From Sesamum alatum (lineage: Eukaryota; Streptophyta; Magnoliopsida; Lamiales; Pedaliaceae), in NCBI GenBank assembly GCA_034509735.1, contig JACGWO010000012.1, positions 4,092,001-4,156,000 on the forward strand: a stretch of DNA of 64,000 nucleotides, read 5' to 3'. Below are positions 11,071 to 23,932 of the stretch, piece by piece. Position numbers and translations under genes: made by a program. Under the pieces are notes generated by a model, which saw only the letters and a program-made list of their open reading frames with translations, did not search any database and had not been told where the DNA came from. Positions within the stretch are counted from its first letter, which is position 1. Each line of letters opens with the position of its first letter.

Positions 11071-12177
11071 CTAGGTACATAAAAAATAGTCGTTCAGTAC
11101 AATCCTAACATGACTACTAATGGCTAACTCCATTGATCCTACGGCTTCCGCAGCAATGACCTTGCCATCGCCTAGCCTTAGGATCATTTCATCCTTAGTT
11201 AGCCTTCTGCTTCTTTGCAGTGCCTGCAAATTATTGCAGATGTGAGCACCACACCCGGTATCTAATACCTTTGAAGTAGAATTAGTTATCATGTTTACTT
11301 CAACTACAAACATACCTGGATCGGAGAGGAGTTGTGGACACTCCCTCTTCCAATGCCCCTTTACTTGACAATGCATCCAGATATCATTTACCTTGGACCG
11401 CTCAGAACCCCGGGCGTTCACTTTCCCTTTGCTTATTCCCACTGGGGTAACAGGGGCACCAGGAGTGCGAGCATGGGCTGCAAACGTCTTCCCTTTTTCT
11501 TTCTTCTTCTTCCAGCGTCTAGCCCTCTTGCCATTCGCCTTGAATGTCGAAGCCTCTCCTATCAATACCGCCGGCGCAGACTTGTGGGTCGTTACCTCAT
11601 ATTGCACCAGCATGTTGATCAACTCATGAATAGACTTATCAAGTCTGTTTATGTTGTGGTTTACAACAAATGGGTCATAGGACGAAGGAAGCGACTGGAG
11701 GATCACGTCAATGTACGTGTCATTGTTAAGCCCAGCTTTAAGGTCCTCGAGCTTCTCCACTAGGGATAGCATCTTGACCCCATGACTTTGTATAGACGAT
11801 CCTTTAGCTAGCTTGGTGCCAAAAAATGCTTTTATGGCGGTATAATCTAATATGCCTATCCGGAACCGTATAAACCTCATTCATGCGGAATATTATGGCG
11901 AAGAAGTTGTCCAACCTCTCATATTGGTTCTGGATGTTGTTAGACATCAAAGCCAATATGATACTGCATACTTTCCGGTTGTCCTCATGCCATTTTTCGA
12001 ACGTCAAACGTTCTTCTGGCGTGGACTCCTCCGGCAAGTCGCTCGGCGGCGGCTCGCCAAGACGTAGCCTTGGTTCTCGAAACCGAGGACAATCCTCAAG
12101 TTTCTTAACCAATCCAAATAGTTCGTTCCGTTGAATTGATTGATCTCAAGTACCATGGTTAAAGGATTCTTAGACAT
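11071..12177 (-). pseudogene. Copia gag and aspartic protease
   Basis: Likely start ATG at 12177. The early part has the gag N-terminal pattern (INQFNGTNYLDWLRNLRIVL), then a frameshift. Further on are PEERLTFEKWHEDN, ILQSLPSSYDPFVVN and a basic stretch RARRWKKKKEKGK. A CCHC zinc knuckle follows (CQVKGHWKREC, first Cys changed to His). Next comes the protease motif VLDTGCGAHICN, where DTG is the active site, and a trailing LRLGDGK. In a working element this forms the particle and its processing enzyme. Frameshifts near 11880-12100 break it. Confidence 0.88.
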
Positions 12178-13460
12178 ATCTACATTAATAAAATGTAAAG
12201 CAGAAATTAGCAGATGGTAATATTATTATTCAAGTTGAAGACACGGTCTTTTAGTCTTTAACCCTCCTATTATTTATACGAATGTCCACCACTCTCAAGT
12301 GGAGCTTCACGAAACCATTTCCTAGTGGGCTCGAGATTCATAAGCGTGATCTCCATGCCCCGCTTTTACGATTCACATGAAGAAAACCTCATGGGAGATA
12401 TCCAATATCATTCTCATCCAATGAGATTCCCAAGATATATTGTCTTACCTATTCTCATGGTTCCAAGGACTCCAAGTGAACCATGTTACTCAGTGTTGGG
12501 CCCGACCCATCAACCAAATCATACCTCAACTGTTGTCCCCCACGACTCGTGGGACATGAAAACAACGAGTGCAATCTCTTTGTTCACAACAATGGTGCAG
12601 CTTTCCCCTAGTCTAAGTGTGCCACGACTTGTGAGACCACATTTAGGTAGTGGTAGCTTCCTCACTACATTGCTGTGGATGAAAGGCTTGGACAGATCAA
12701 AATACCATTTTGATCCAAGTCCATTCTGAGCCTAATATTTAATTTGGTCCAGCCAAATGAGAGTATGACCGAGACCTCATCACTTTAAGTGTTTTAGCAT
12801 GCATAAATATTCAATATTCATAAAGCATTAAATAAAAACGCCCATGCAGTAAAACATAGCATATCCGTGTTAGGATGAGCACAAGCTCAACCTATGCAAC
12901 CTACTGAGCCCGCAGTGAGTTTATGGTCTGTCTAGGATGGTCTTACACTATTACATAAGTGATTAAGCCATTGTCATTCCAATGGGCCTTGTCACTCTTT
13001 TTGTTTTACACCTTGATGTAACATTTTGGGCCTCCGACTCCGACGGCTTGTTATTATAAACTCGGGCTGTGCGGGCTGCCTGCCTATGCCCCCCTGTGCA
13101 GCGCTGACCCGACCAGCAGCATATCGCGCATGTGCACAGTGTGCTAAAGCCCCTGTCAGCACGCAGTCCAGTGGTCGGCCGGCAAGGGCGGCAACCAATT
13201 GCTGCCGCTGCTGTTCGAATTTTTTTATTTTTTATTTTTGTTTCGTTTTCTCATTTTTAGCACATTCACATATAAAATAAACTGAAAATAAACCTGAAAG
13301 TTTAAGACAATCTATAAAATTGCACATATGATGTCCATCAAATTTAAACAAGTGAACAAGTACATTCATATATTTATACATCCATACATGCTCATAAAGC
13401 CGTAAAAGCAAGTTATACATGCCAAGCACATAAATCTATGCTCCTTACATCGAACTGGGG
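12178..13460 (-). other. Untranslated leader of the copia element
   Basis: Between the primer-binding site and gag. No convincing coding frame. It includes a GC-rich patch at about 13020-13210, unlike the surrounding AT-rich DNA. A 1.3 kb leader is long for copia and may include captured or inserted sequence. Confidence 0.5.
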
Positions 13461-13470
13461 TCTGATACCA
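13461..13470 (-). other. Primer-binding site (initiator tRNA-Met)
   Basis: The minus strand reads TGGTATCAGA two bases inside the 5' LTR, the standard complement to the plant initiator tRNA-Met 3' end used by copia elements. It fixes the orientation of the element. Confidence 0.9.
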
Positions 13471-13472
13471 CT

Positions 13473-15699
13473 TGAAGGGACAAACGGATCCACCCGGGAG
13501 CACGAGTGGAAGCGTGAGAATCGAAAATTGAATAAATTTAAAACAATAATCACCAAATCCCAAGGGGTGTACCCTTGGGTGCTCAACCGGGCGTTCAATA
13601 TAGGATGTGATAATATTAAAAACATATATTTCACATAGAGCATAGATATGAAAAGAAGTACAATGGCGTAAAAATCCGAGATTACCTTTGTAGTTGTTTT
13701 TCCTTGCACGGCTACAAGCGTTGTTCCTCTCCGGATATGTCCACTAAGTTCAAACGTATGAACTCTCTAGAGTAGTCCACACCACACCGGAAGAGATCAT
13801 ATTTTTCTTGATAGAGAAAAATGGATCTAAGAGGATACGGTTCAAGAAACTAGACCACTATTGAATTAGTGTCTTTCCTTGAACTAACTTTATTCTTCAA
13901 ATGATCCAAGATCAAATGAAAAACAAAGGGAAATTGTATGTATGTAGAGGGGCCAAAAATTGAGAGGTAATAATGAAGTGTATTTTTCTTCTTTTCCTAG
14001 AAGAAGATGAAAATATATATTTTTTGCATTGATGATTGCATATATTCATATATATATACAAATTAATATGATTATTGGAATGTATCTAGGTTCATCCAAG
14101 GATGTCTAGATACATCCCAATCAGTCCAACTAATTCATCAATCAAGTCCTACCATCTTATAAGGTATGATTTAATCATACCAAAAAAAGAGAGACTTGAT
14201 TGGAATTGATTTGTCCCTTACCAAAAAAGGACAGGTCAACCTCACCAAGGCCATGTATGGCCGATTTTTACCTCTCCAAGAGTGGTAATTTTTGGCCATA
14301 CCAATATAGGGAAGAAGTCCAATTTCTTCTTATTCCAAAAGTGGTTTTAACACACCTCTTTGGCCAATATTTAATGGATCGAGTTTCATTGTATTCCAAC
14401 TACAACGAACCCAAAATTAAATCCCATTTAATTTAAGGTCCACTTAAATAATTTCCACCTAATCTATTAATCGAATTTATAGATCCGACTTTCGATTCTC
14501 TACATTAATCGATAAATTCCATTTACCGATTAAAACGAGGGCCCGATACAATATCGGTCCGTCCATCCAATGGACAATCCTTTAAGTAATCCAATTACTT
14601 ATTATCCTGTGAAATTGACTCCAACTCATTTTCTCCACATTCTCGGTGATTTGTGTGTGACCCTTTAGGTTCACTATCAACTAGACTTGGGTCGATGTCC
14701 AACAGGAGCCCGTTACCATGGGTGACCGTCTAGCAACGGTCCATGACACTAGAGACTAGGTGAATGTTGGTGTGAACATTTAGGCATCGATTCCGTACGG
14801 GTACGGTCCTTCCGTCTAACGTCTCCCAGCCTTAGTCTCGGGTATGGAATTGGGCGTTGGTTCCCAACCTTGACTAGACATCTAAGCTTAATACTTGAGA
14901 CTGCGCATGTCTCATTGCATCGATGATGCACAGGAAACCATTTCATGTTCGACCAACCACTGCGGCTATAGGTTTAAGCAGCATGAACATGTCTCCGAGT
15001 GCATAGGAGATACCTCTGTCACATACTGACAGGGGACGGATAATATTCTTGGAACCCACCATTCTCGCTACACATTCCGACTGCACTGGACAAGGCTTAT
15101 AATAATCATCTTACAAAATGATCACCTCTCGCTAGATCTAAGATACAACTATTGTGTGCACGTGACAGCCATGGTTCCTCAAGTTTGAGGGCTACTCCTG
15201 TACTATCGGAACCGAAAAAAATCCAATCATACCAACCAAGCCTCCAAGGCTTCCATATAATGATCCCCGCGAGTCAGTTCAGGCGGCTCGACCCCAGTCG
15301 ACCAACACACCAAGATAGTATAGGCGTCCCACGCCTGTCGCCGATGAAACACGACACTCATCCTATGTATACGACTCTTGGTGCAAGTCTCTATAGGACT
15401 CTCGATGCCCTGTCTCGAGGTCCTCGACTTGGAACATTATAGACTTAACTATTTCTTTGTTGGTTTCATAACCCCCATCAAATGCATGGCCCAACTGCAT
15501 GAGTTGTTAACCGTGGTCTGTGAGCTTTGTTGTGATATATGTAAAACAACATTTAAACATATGGAAAATGAGCACAACAAAGAAGGTACCAATGGTAATG
15601 AATAGTCATTTTATTCATTACATAATATTACATTACATCAGGTTGTCAAATAGTTACAAAATGCCAAACCTATTGGCTTTCTGGTCACCTATTCTAACA
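13473..15699 (-). repeat. 5' LTR of the copia element
   Basis: 2227 bp, the partner of 6032-8251. It starts TGAAGGGACAAACGGAT and ends CTATTCTAACA on the plus strand. It differs from its partner by many substitutions and small indels, indicating an old insertion. Open frames inside it are not genes. Confidence 0.93.
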
Positions 15700-15701
15700 A
15701 T

Positions 15702-17345
15702 TTGTGCATGAAGTCTGAGTATATGTTCCTGATTATGGTGATTCCTAGCCTTTCCAATCCCAAGCGTATGATCGATGTGTACCTAGAGTCATTGATCGAG
15801 GAGTTGCAGAATTTGTGGCATGTGGGTGTAGTGAGGCACAACAATGCCATGAACTGGGCATTCATGATGCGTACCACATTGATATGGATCGTGAATGACC
15901 TACCCACTTGTGAGATGAAATTTGGATGGAGTACTGTTGGTGTTATGGGGAGTCCAGTGTATATGGATGACACACAGACATTCCATTCGGTGCGAAGGAG
16001 TGCTACTTTGACTGTCACACATAGTTTATCCCTCAGGCCTTCCGTACTGCAAGAACAAGAAAGCCTTCACTAAAAATTGAGTAGCAAGGAAGGTTGCATG
16101 TCTGAGACTGGCGAAGAGAGCAGATCCACGATTGGGTTGCAGAATTCAGTCATGCAGTTGAAGAACCATTGACACTCCCACCAAGCTACGATTGCGAGCA
16201 CAAGTAGATGAAGAAAAGTATCTTTTGGGAGCTCGAGTACTGGAGCATGCATCTGATACGACACAATCTTGATGCCAAGCACATTGAGAAGAATGTGTTT
16301 GATTATATATTCAATACCGTGATGGACATAAAGGGAAAAACGAAGGACAATCTGAAGGCACGAGAGGACCTGAAGATCATATGTAACCTGCAAGAGCTTG
16401 AGGTGGATGAAAGGAGGCCGAATAAGATGCCCAAACCCGTATATACCCTGACAAAGAACTAGAAGATGAGGATATGTGATTGGATATGTTGTCTATGATT
16501 TCCTGATTGGTACGCATCTATGATCCATGATTGTGACATATTCATGTAGAAATTAATCCTGATTGTCTTCCCTGAGATGCTTCCTGAGCATATTTACAGT
16601 GCGTTGATGGAGGTGAGCCTTCTATTCTAGATTGTATGCTTGACCACGCTAGATGTCAACAAGCTACAACAATTGGAAGGTAGTGTCGCGGTCATCTTGT
16701 GCAAACTCGAGGAAATATTTCCTCCAACTTTCTTCGATTCACTGGAGCACCTAATTATTCACTTACCATATGAGGCGCACATGGGAGGGCACGTGCAATA
16801 CAGGTAGATGAACCTATTTCAGTGGTAAGTACATGAGAAAATGTAGTTCTTTTTAATAGTTCTAGTGCCATCCATATTTTAATAAATATTCGTACGAATA
16901 GAATCCTCTACCATTTGAAGAAGAAGGTGAAGAACAAAGCACATGTCGATGGGTCAATTGTCGAGGCATACATTGTCAAAAAATTGGACTATTTACTTCC
17001 CACTACTTTTGAACAGCACGTTCTTTGCAAATGAAGCAGGCTCGGTAGAAACAAACTGATGCGTACCGACGACAGAATCCAACGGTCTATTTTCAACCAC
17101 CCTGGCCGAGCAAGTGGTGCCTCAAAGAAAAGGTGGCTCAACTAGATGAAGTCATACCTACTCCAGAAGTTGCTACAGACAATTAGACATATGACCTGCA
17201 TGATCCAAATAGTATATAATTAGTCGTTGATCATTCTGTGGCACATCAACAGGGAACAGATATATCCCGCTCGACAAATGGTGAATTTGATGATGAAGAT
17301 GAAGAAGATAGCTTTGAGGATTATGAGACTGAAAAATACCACAAT
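15702..17345 (+). pseudogene. CACTA transposase (tnp2) 3' part with DUF4218 region
   Basis: Continues the tnp2 gene after the copia insertion. It reads CMKSEYMFLIMVIPSLSNPK, IDVYLESLIEELQNLW, MRTTLIWIVNDLP and GWSTVGVMGSPVYMDDTQ. After frameshifts come FWELEYWSMHLIRHNLDA, HIEKNVFDYIFNTVMD, KGKTKDNLKAREDL and PVYTLTKN. Past further stops are the DUF4218-like ILCKLEEIFPPTFFDSLEH, IIHLPYEAHMGGHVQYR and LKKKVKNKAHVDGSIVEAYI. This order (tnp2, then DUF4218) is the usual one in plant CACTA transposases. At least four disruptions make it a pseudogene. An acidic tail (about 17270-17330) precedes the stop. Confidence 0.88.
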
Positions 17346-18750
17346 TAAGTGTCTAGTTTTTAGTTATCATTCCAATTCGTAATGAAAATTTTAAGTTTAT
17401 ACATTATATTAATTATACATTTTCAAAAAATAAAATAATATTGGAGTGGTTAAGAATGTAAACAATATGATTACAAAAACCATTCCAAATTGAATGGTAT
17501 TTTTTGAAAATTTTGCAATAAGAATGATGTTTTTGAATTTCGACGTTCCAACACCCTTTTCAATGTAAATTAGATATGACGCCTCCTGAAAAAAAGAAGG
17601 TGATAATTTTCAAACATTGGAACAGTTATTTCAATTTGAGCATTCAAAACCCGGTTCTAACATAATTTAGTATGACGCCTTCTGAAAAATAGGTGGAAAA
17701 TTTAAAAATTGGAACAACTTTTGCCTATTCCAAACCCAGTTTCAAAATATTCATTATGGTGCCTTTTGAAAAATAAGAGGAAAACCTAAGTCTTGAAATG
17801 GTAAATTTAAACTAAATCGTTTCTAATTTTACTTTTTAAGTAACCGTTCTTAATTGTATTCACCAATTTTTCCAATGGCTAAATTATTTTAAACATTTGA
17901 ACTTTAACTCATACCGTTCCTAATACAGTTCCAAAAATGTCTAGTGTATGTTCCGATTACAATATCTCAACATCCGTGAGCTTGTTTTATTTAACATCAC
18001 ATGGTCAGATAGAAGGTTTCATAATTTTGAATCTCGCTTAATACGGTGGATACGATATCTCGATATTCGTGTACCAAAATAGTTCAAAACTTTTTAGAAT
18101 GTATTCTTTGTCTATTTAATCATATCCAACGGTCTGATCAAAATTTTGACGATCGGATTAGAAGATGCAGTACAACAATATAATATGTTAGTTGCATATG
18201 TATAATACTAAAAAATTTGAATATACAAATATATTTCATATTGTGAATATGTATCAATCTCATGAAAAATATTTTATGTTTTCAATTGTCTTAATCCACA
18301 CATTGTATACTTTTCTTCACTCATTAACGTGTCCACTATGGGTTTTTCTTAATTTTTATTTATTTTTTTGAAAAATGAATAATTATTTGGAACCTTATTA
18401 GGAATGGGTTGTTAACAAATAGGAACTGTTTTTGCAAACGGAAATTTATACGACGTCGTTTACATATAGAAATAGTAATATTAGGAAGGGTTTGATAATA
18501 TTTAGGAGCGGGCTTAGGAATACTTTTTATTCATTCTCTTCAAAAATGAATAATTATTTGGAACTTTATTAGGAAAGGTTTGTTAACAAAATAAGAACTG
18601 TTTTTGCATATGGAACTTTATACGACGTCATTTATATATAGAAATAGTAATATTAGGAATGCTTTGATAATATGTAGGAACATTCTTAGGAATAATTATT
18701 ATTTAGTAGAAACTTTAGTAGGAACGGTGTTAGGAACGAGCGATCGTTCC
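17346..18750 (+). repeat. 3' subterminal repeat region of the CACTA element
   Basis: Non-coding, with repeated GGAACG, TTAGGAA and GTTCC motifs. These include a direct repeat of about 145 bp (about 18375-18520 and 18545-18690) with TGAATAATTATTTGGAAC, ATACGACGTC and ATAGAAATAGTAATATTAGG. It ends near GAGCGATCGTTCC, where the LINE poly(A) begins. The expected terminal TAGTG was not seen. Confidence 0.6.
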
Positions 18751-18839
18751 ATTTTTATTTTTTTTTTGGTGAAGGTAAATTTCATTAAAAAGTAAATGTG
18801 GTTACAAATTACAACTCCCAAATCCTATGCCTCAGTCAC

Positions 18840-21800
18840 CCCACGCAATATGCCAAATTCTATACAATACCCCGGGTGTGCAGGGAATCACTATATTTCA
18901 TAGTAAGAATTTTACCCCTTACTTGTTCCAAAATGAGGCTTGCAAGCACCTGTGGTTCTCTCCTCTGTGATTGGAATCGACGTCGATTTCGTTCGCACCA
19001 GATGTAATAAATCATCGCGGCCAAAAGAGATATATATGCAAAATTCACCACATGCTCCCCCCTCCATCGCCCTGAAGCCCAACGGATTGCAGAGTCCCAA
19101 TTGTGGTAAGGCTAATGAAATTTCATCTGATTGCATATGACATGAAGACACTGAGCAGCGAAGGGGCATTGGAGAAAAAAATGGCAGTGGGTCTCCTTCA
19201 CCTGTAGATCACAAAGTACACAACATTGGTCCAAGTGACTCAACCACTCCTTATCCATGGTACTCAGCTGGTGTTGAACTGCAAGCCATAGGATAAACGT
19301 GTTCCGTGGGATTTTTAGTGAGCCCTTGAGGAGGATGTGCCAGGGTACCACTTCACCATGTCCTTGCAGAAGTTGAAGTCCCTCTCTCGTACTGTAATGC
19401 CCCGAATGAGGGAACCAGGAAATGCGATCTTGGCCCCCTTTGGGAGTCGGCAACTGGTTTATAATTGTAGCAACAAAATCTAGGCGTACATTGGATGTCC
19501 ATCTCCACTCTCCTTGCACCATTATCATCTAGAACAAGGTTATGGAAGGGAGTCTCGTCAAACGTGGTCCTCTAGGGAAATGATTCAGCAATACCCCCAG
19601 TGGGTGCCACGGATCGAGCCAAAGGCGAAAAGTCTCCCCCTCTCCAACCGTAAACTTGTATCCCGGACGGAGTAAGTCATGGGACTTCAATAGCTTTCAC
19701 CAGCCCCAGGACCCTATTTGTTTGGTATTGGACCAAACCGATGAGTTACGCAGAAATGTATATATCCACTATACCCAAATGGATGAATCATTCAGAGTGG
19801 CTACTTCCCACAGTAGTCTCCCTATAAGGGTGATATTCAGTTGGGGTAGTGACGAAATGCCAAGTCCCCCTCGCGACGTATCTTTCGTCACCTGCTCCGA
19901 AGACACTTTTGCACTCCTGTCTCCCCATTCCCGTGCCACAAGAATTTTCAAATTTTCAACTCAATCATCTTTGTCAAACTCTTCGGAAAATTAAACACCA
20001 AAGCCCAGTACTGACACATCGTAATGAGGACCGATTTAATAAGCTAAACACACCCCCCGAACGAGAGAGATGCAACACCCTATGAGCTAATCTTCGCCTC
20101 CACCTTTTCAATCAGATGTCGACAAGCCTCCACACGCAGCCTGGATCATAGAAGAGGGATACCAAGGTATCGTATAGGAAGTGCACATTTAGTGATCCTA
20201 GCAGCGGCCTCAATAATGGCCACAGACGGAGTAGCTGCCTTCGAAATAAAGAGCTAGCTTTTGTTCAAATTCACCCCAGCCCAGATAATTCATGAAACTC
20301 CTCCAGTCTTTCTCTAAACACAGCCACTGACTGAGGGTTACCTTTACAAAATAATAGAAGATCGTCTACGAAGCTAAGTTGAAATAGGTTTAGTTCTTGA
20401 CAGTGCTAGTGGTGTTTTTAAGCGTTGATTCGTGGAAATTTTCGCCCTAAGAAGCGCATGCAACCCCTCCATAACTAACAGAAAAAGATACGGAGATATA
20501 GGATCCCCTAGGTGCAGCCCTTGTGTGCTCGTGAAGAAGCCTTGTGGTTCCTCGTTTATAAGAATAGAGAAAGAAGGTGTAGTGATACATTCCGCCACCC
20601 AGGAGATAAACTTAGCATGAAATCCGAAAGTCTGCATTATTGACAACAAGAAATCCCAATTCACGGAATCATACGCCTTACAAATATCCACCTTAATTGC
20701 ACATCGTGGCGGAAATTAGCTCTATTATATCCATACATTAGCTCCTATGCAAGCATAATATTGTCTCCAATTTTCCTCCCCGAGATGAAGGCATTTTTGT
20801 CAGGGGTTTACCAACTTTGCCAAATGATCTTTCATTCTTTCCGCCATCACCTTAGTGATTAATTTATAGAGAACATTATAGCACGATATGGGTCAGAAGT
20901 GTTCGACCAAAGTCGGCAAGTGAACCTTTGGGACAAGAGTAATGAATGTGGCATTAACTTGCTTTAATAGTTTGCCCGATTGAAAAAACTTTGATATGGC
21001 CTCGCATACCTCATCCCTTATGATCGACCAATCCCTCTCGAAAAACACATGCCTAGTATCAATCTGGGTCCGGAGCTTTATTGTCTGCCATGGAGAAAAC
21101 GCGAGCTTGATCCCCTCTCATGGGACTGCTCTAACTATAAAATCGGTCTCCTATTCAGCCAGTCTCCCCAAAATATGGTCAGCAAGGGCGCCAAGGTGCA
21201 CTGTATGTCTGTTGCGTACACCCTTAAGTAGGTCTTGAAAGTATTGTATAATCTCTTGTGAAATAAGCTCAGGGTCTTGTAGCACCGACCCACTCTCTGA
21301 TTGTAGTCGGCACGACGCACTGATATCTTGCGGAAGAAAAGACGAGAGCACTGGTCCTCATCTTTCAACCAATTCATCTTGGCCCATTGTGAAGCATTGA
21401 TTGTTCTTGTTGCACAGCTCTTGTGAAGATAAGCCTGCAAAACCTTTCCAACTCCAACAGAAGGGACGGAGTGTTAAACTGCTGGGCCAAGAGCTGCACA
21501 TCCTCAAGGCATCGTGCCTTTCGTACATTAGTGGCCAGGTCGCCCGTCTTTCTCCTTTTTTCACGAAACACAACTTTCAGTTGCTTCAGTTTTTGAGTGA
21601 CAGAGTACATAGAAATCCCATAAAAATTATGCTGCCATGATTCAACTACTGTAAGAATAAAATCCGCAACGTTGGCCAAGTAGTTATCAAACCGGAAGAG
21701 CGCCCTGTCTCTACACACTCCCAACTACATGTGGAGAATCAACGGGCTATGATCCGACGCCCTTGGTGTAGCACACTCATAGTAGCTATCCAGCCACACA

Positions 21801-22430
21801 GCTAGCCAACTCTCATTAACCACCATGCGGTCAAGTCTCTGTCACCGACTGCCGCTACCGGTACTACAATTGTGCCAAGAGAAACCTCCCATAGGTGATG
21901 TCACAAGACGTGCCTCCGACAAGTAGTCCCCGAACTCCTACATCACCCCAGCTTGCACCGGAGCCCTATCACTAACCTCACTCTGGTCCAGCACGACATT
22001 GAAATTGCCCATAATGATCCACTGGTGATCCTCCAAAGAAGGGGCCAGTGCAGCCGGAAAGTTCCATAGTGTTCTGCGAACATAGAGATCATTAGCCCCG
22101 TACACCATAGAGACAAAAAATTCTTTCATCGTGGCACGATTCTGAATGAGATAATGAAGCATTTGGTCGGAAGAGGTCAATATCTCCACCCGTACCACAT
22201 CAGTATTCCAACCTAGCAAAATACGGTTTCTCGGTCCCGATTGATAATCCACAAACCATGTCCAGGTGCTCTTAATCAATGTTTGCACCCGATGGCAATT
22301 CCGCATCGCCACCCTCATCTCCAATAAGCCGATTACCTCAAGTCAAAATTCCGAAATAAGATCCTATACAACATATTGATGGTCTCTCTTATTGAGACCC
22401 CTAACATTCCAAGATGCGATTTATGTCATG
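18840..22430 (-). pseudogene. LINE ORF2 (endonuclease, reverse transcriptase, zf-RVT)
   Basis: In minus-strand order. 22324-21938: an exonuclease-endonuclease-phosphatase fold region (RNRILLGWN, VYGANDLYVRRTLWN, WIIMGNFNVVLDQSE). 21724-21150: an inter-domain helical part (WAKMNWLKDEDQCSRLFF). 20691-20374: the reverse transcriptase (DICKAYDSVNWDFLLSIM, TQGLHLGDPISPYLFLLVME). The segment that should hold the catalytic FADD box is degraded. 19528-19112: zf-RVT (RISWFPHSGHYSTR, TFILWLAVQHQLSTMDKEW, CVLCDLQVKETHCHFFLQCPF). The C-terminal tail reads IYYIWCERNRRRFQ (about 18990-19040). Many stops and frameshifts; inactive. Confidence 0.85.
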
Positions 22431-22594
22431 GAGAACCACGTCGAGGGTTACATTCATTAGGTCCCTGATTAGTGTAACTGCCATCGTCATAGTCATTCTG
22501 AAGCGCCGCAAACGCATTATACACTACTAATTCCTTTCCCTTATCCTCCCTTATCCGAATTGCCTCACTCGGAGACGAGGCACGCCGGGAACTC

Positions 22595-23915
22595 GTCGTT
22601 GCAATCTTAGCCTGATCATGTGGCCCTCCATCCCGCTCAGTGTGCTACCTTTCGCATGGACGCTGCACATAAATCCTCACCTGCTTGGCTAGCACGGCTT
22701 CTTTTCACTTCATTGGACACTAATCCACCTCATGGCCAAATGATTGGCAGTGTGTGCACTTCTGACGTAGCCGCTCATATTCAATGGAAACCTTGCATGT
22801 ATCCCTTCACTCCACCCCCACTGACGACAAGAAGAGCACCATGTGTTTGGGGAGTTTGGCCTGAAAATCCACCATGACACACACTTGCGCATAGTCGATA
22901 CGGGAACAACTACATGTGATCACATCCTGATATAGTGGCCTACCAATACCGCTCGCCACCACACTCAGTCCCTCCTTCGTCCAATATTCAACCGGTAGAT
23001 TCCGAAATTTTATCCACACAGACACCGTAGTATGGGTATGCCATGAAAGGATCATTCCTGGCTCCTAATGCTGGAAGACAATTGGTTGTCCGTGGAACAA
23101 CCACGACCCTCCTTCAATCACCTCTTCCATAGCGGTCGTGGATTTAAAATTGAAGAAAAAAAAAAGCCATTTTGAGATGCCACAACCTCCCGAACTGCTG
23201 GCCATGTCGACCTCGCATACGCCTCAAGTTGAGAAAAATATGGTTTCTTCCCTAGAAAATAACCTAATGCCGTAGCTTGCCATCGCCGTGCTCTCCTCAT
23301 TGCCATCTCCAGCGTAGGTTTAACAATAACTTCGCCATTATGTACTCAGGTTGTATATAGGATAGGATTTTCCGGCTCGATTTATCAAAAGCCACCGCAA
23401 TGGGATCATTAGGGCAATCTGGCGTGCACAGCTTAAACGTGGCGATAAACAACTCCGACGGTGCCAATGCTGGGACACCATGCAACCCGTGCGTGTTCAC
23501 CTGGTTAACTTTAACCAACTCAGAAACCTTGGGGTGCACGCTAGACTTCGTGACTCTAGGAGAGTCAGAAACCCTACAGAGATCACTAGAAACCCTAACC
23601 CTAGGAAAGGGTACCATAATTCCGCAGGCTTCCGTACGCATGGGAGAAGAATTCGCTTCTACAACTGCCCCACAGAGATGGAGGAGGAACCCACGGAACT
23701 GAGCCATACTTCTTTGTCCAACGTGTATTAAATTATTCCAGCATTTTGAGTGCTTCATTATCTCCCTCCCCCAACACCCGCTCTGCCAGACTCAAGAACT
23801 TTGAAACGTTGAGTTTTTTACGAATAGCATCATCCCCGTCAGCCCCACTAGCCATCGTCGCCGTTCCGCCACCACTAGGGTTGATCGTTGTCGAGGAGGA
23901 AGAAATTAGTGTCAT
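22595..23915 (-). pseudogene. LINE ORF1 (DUF4283 and zinc knuckle)
   Basis: Probable start ATG at 23915. A DUF4283-type RNA-binding region reads WIKFRNLPVEYWTKEGLSVV, GIGRPLYQD, and RIDYAQVCVMVDF (about 22840-23030). After a frameshift comes a CCHC-like knuckle, KCTHCQSFGHEVD (about 22725-22765). In L1 elements this protein binds the element RNA. The ORF is interrupted at least three times between 23700 and 22700. Confidence 0.75.
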
Positions 23916-23932
23916 AGTTTCCAAGAGATTGA

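Larger units (their letters stand above)
6032..15699 (-). mobile_element. Full-length Ty1/copia LTR retrotransposon, degraded
   Basis: Two LTRs of about 2.2 kb (6032-8251 and 13473-15699) start TGAAGGGACAAACGGAT and end TAACA. They bound a minus-strand internal region with PBS, gag, protease, integrase, RT, RNase H and a polypurine tract in copia order. Host sequence next to the ends reads AAATG on the left and ATTTG on the right, an imperfect 5-bp target-site duplication. The LTRs differ at many sites and the ORFs are broken, so the insertion is old. It lies inside, and antisense to, the CACTA transposase gene. Confidence 0.93.
3979..18750 (+). mobile_element. CACTA (En/Spm) DNA transposon, autonomous type, degraded and split
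   Basis: Plus-strand remnants of a Transposase-associated domain, the tnp2 transposase and DUF4218 lie in the canonical order, framed by subterminal arrays of GGAAC/GTTCC motifs on both sides. The left end is probably TACTATATAAAAAA (about 3980), a changed CACTA. The right terminus is missing or covered by the LINE that starts at 18752. The copia element at 6032-15699 sits inside the tnp2 gene; without it the element is about 5.1 kb. Termini are uncertain by tens of bases. Confidence 0.8.

Noticed and set aside
12325..12729. Plus-strand ORF of 134 codons
   Set aside because: Antisense to the untranslated leader of the copia element, no recognisable domain.
13461..13470. tRNA gene at the TGGTATCAGA site
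   Set aside because: It is the retrotransposon primer-binding site; no cloverleaf sequence surrounds it. No tRNA or rRNA gene was seen elsewhere.
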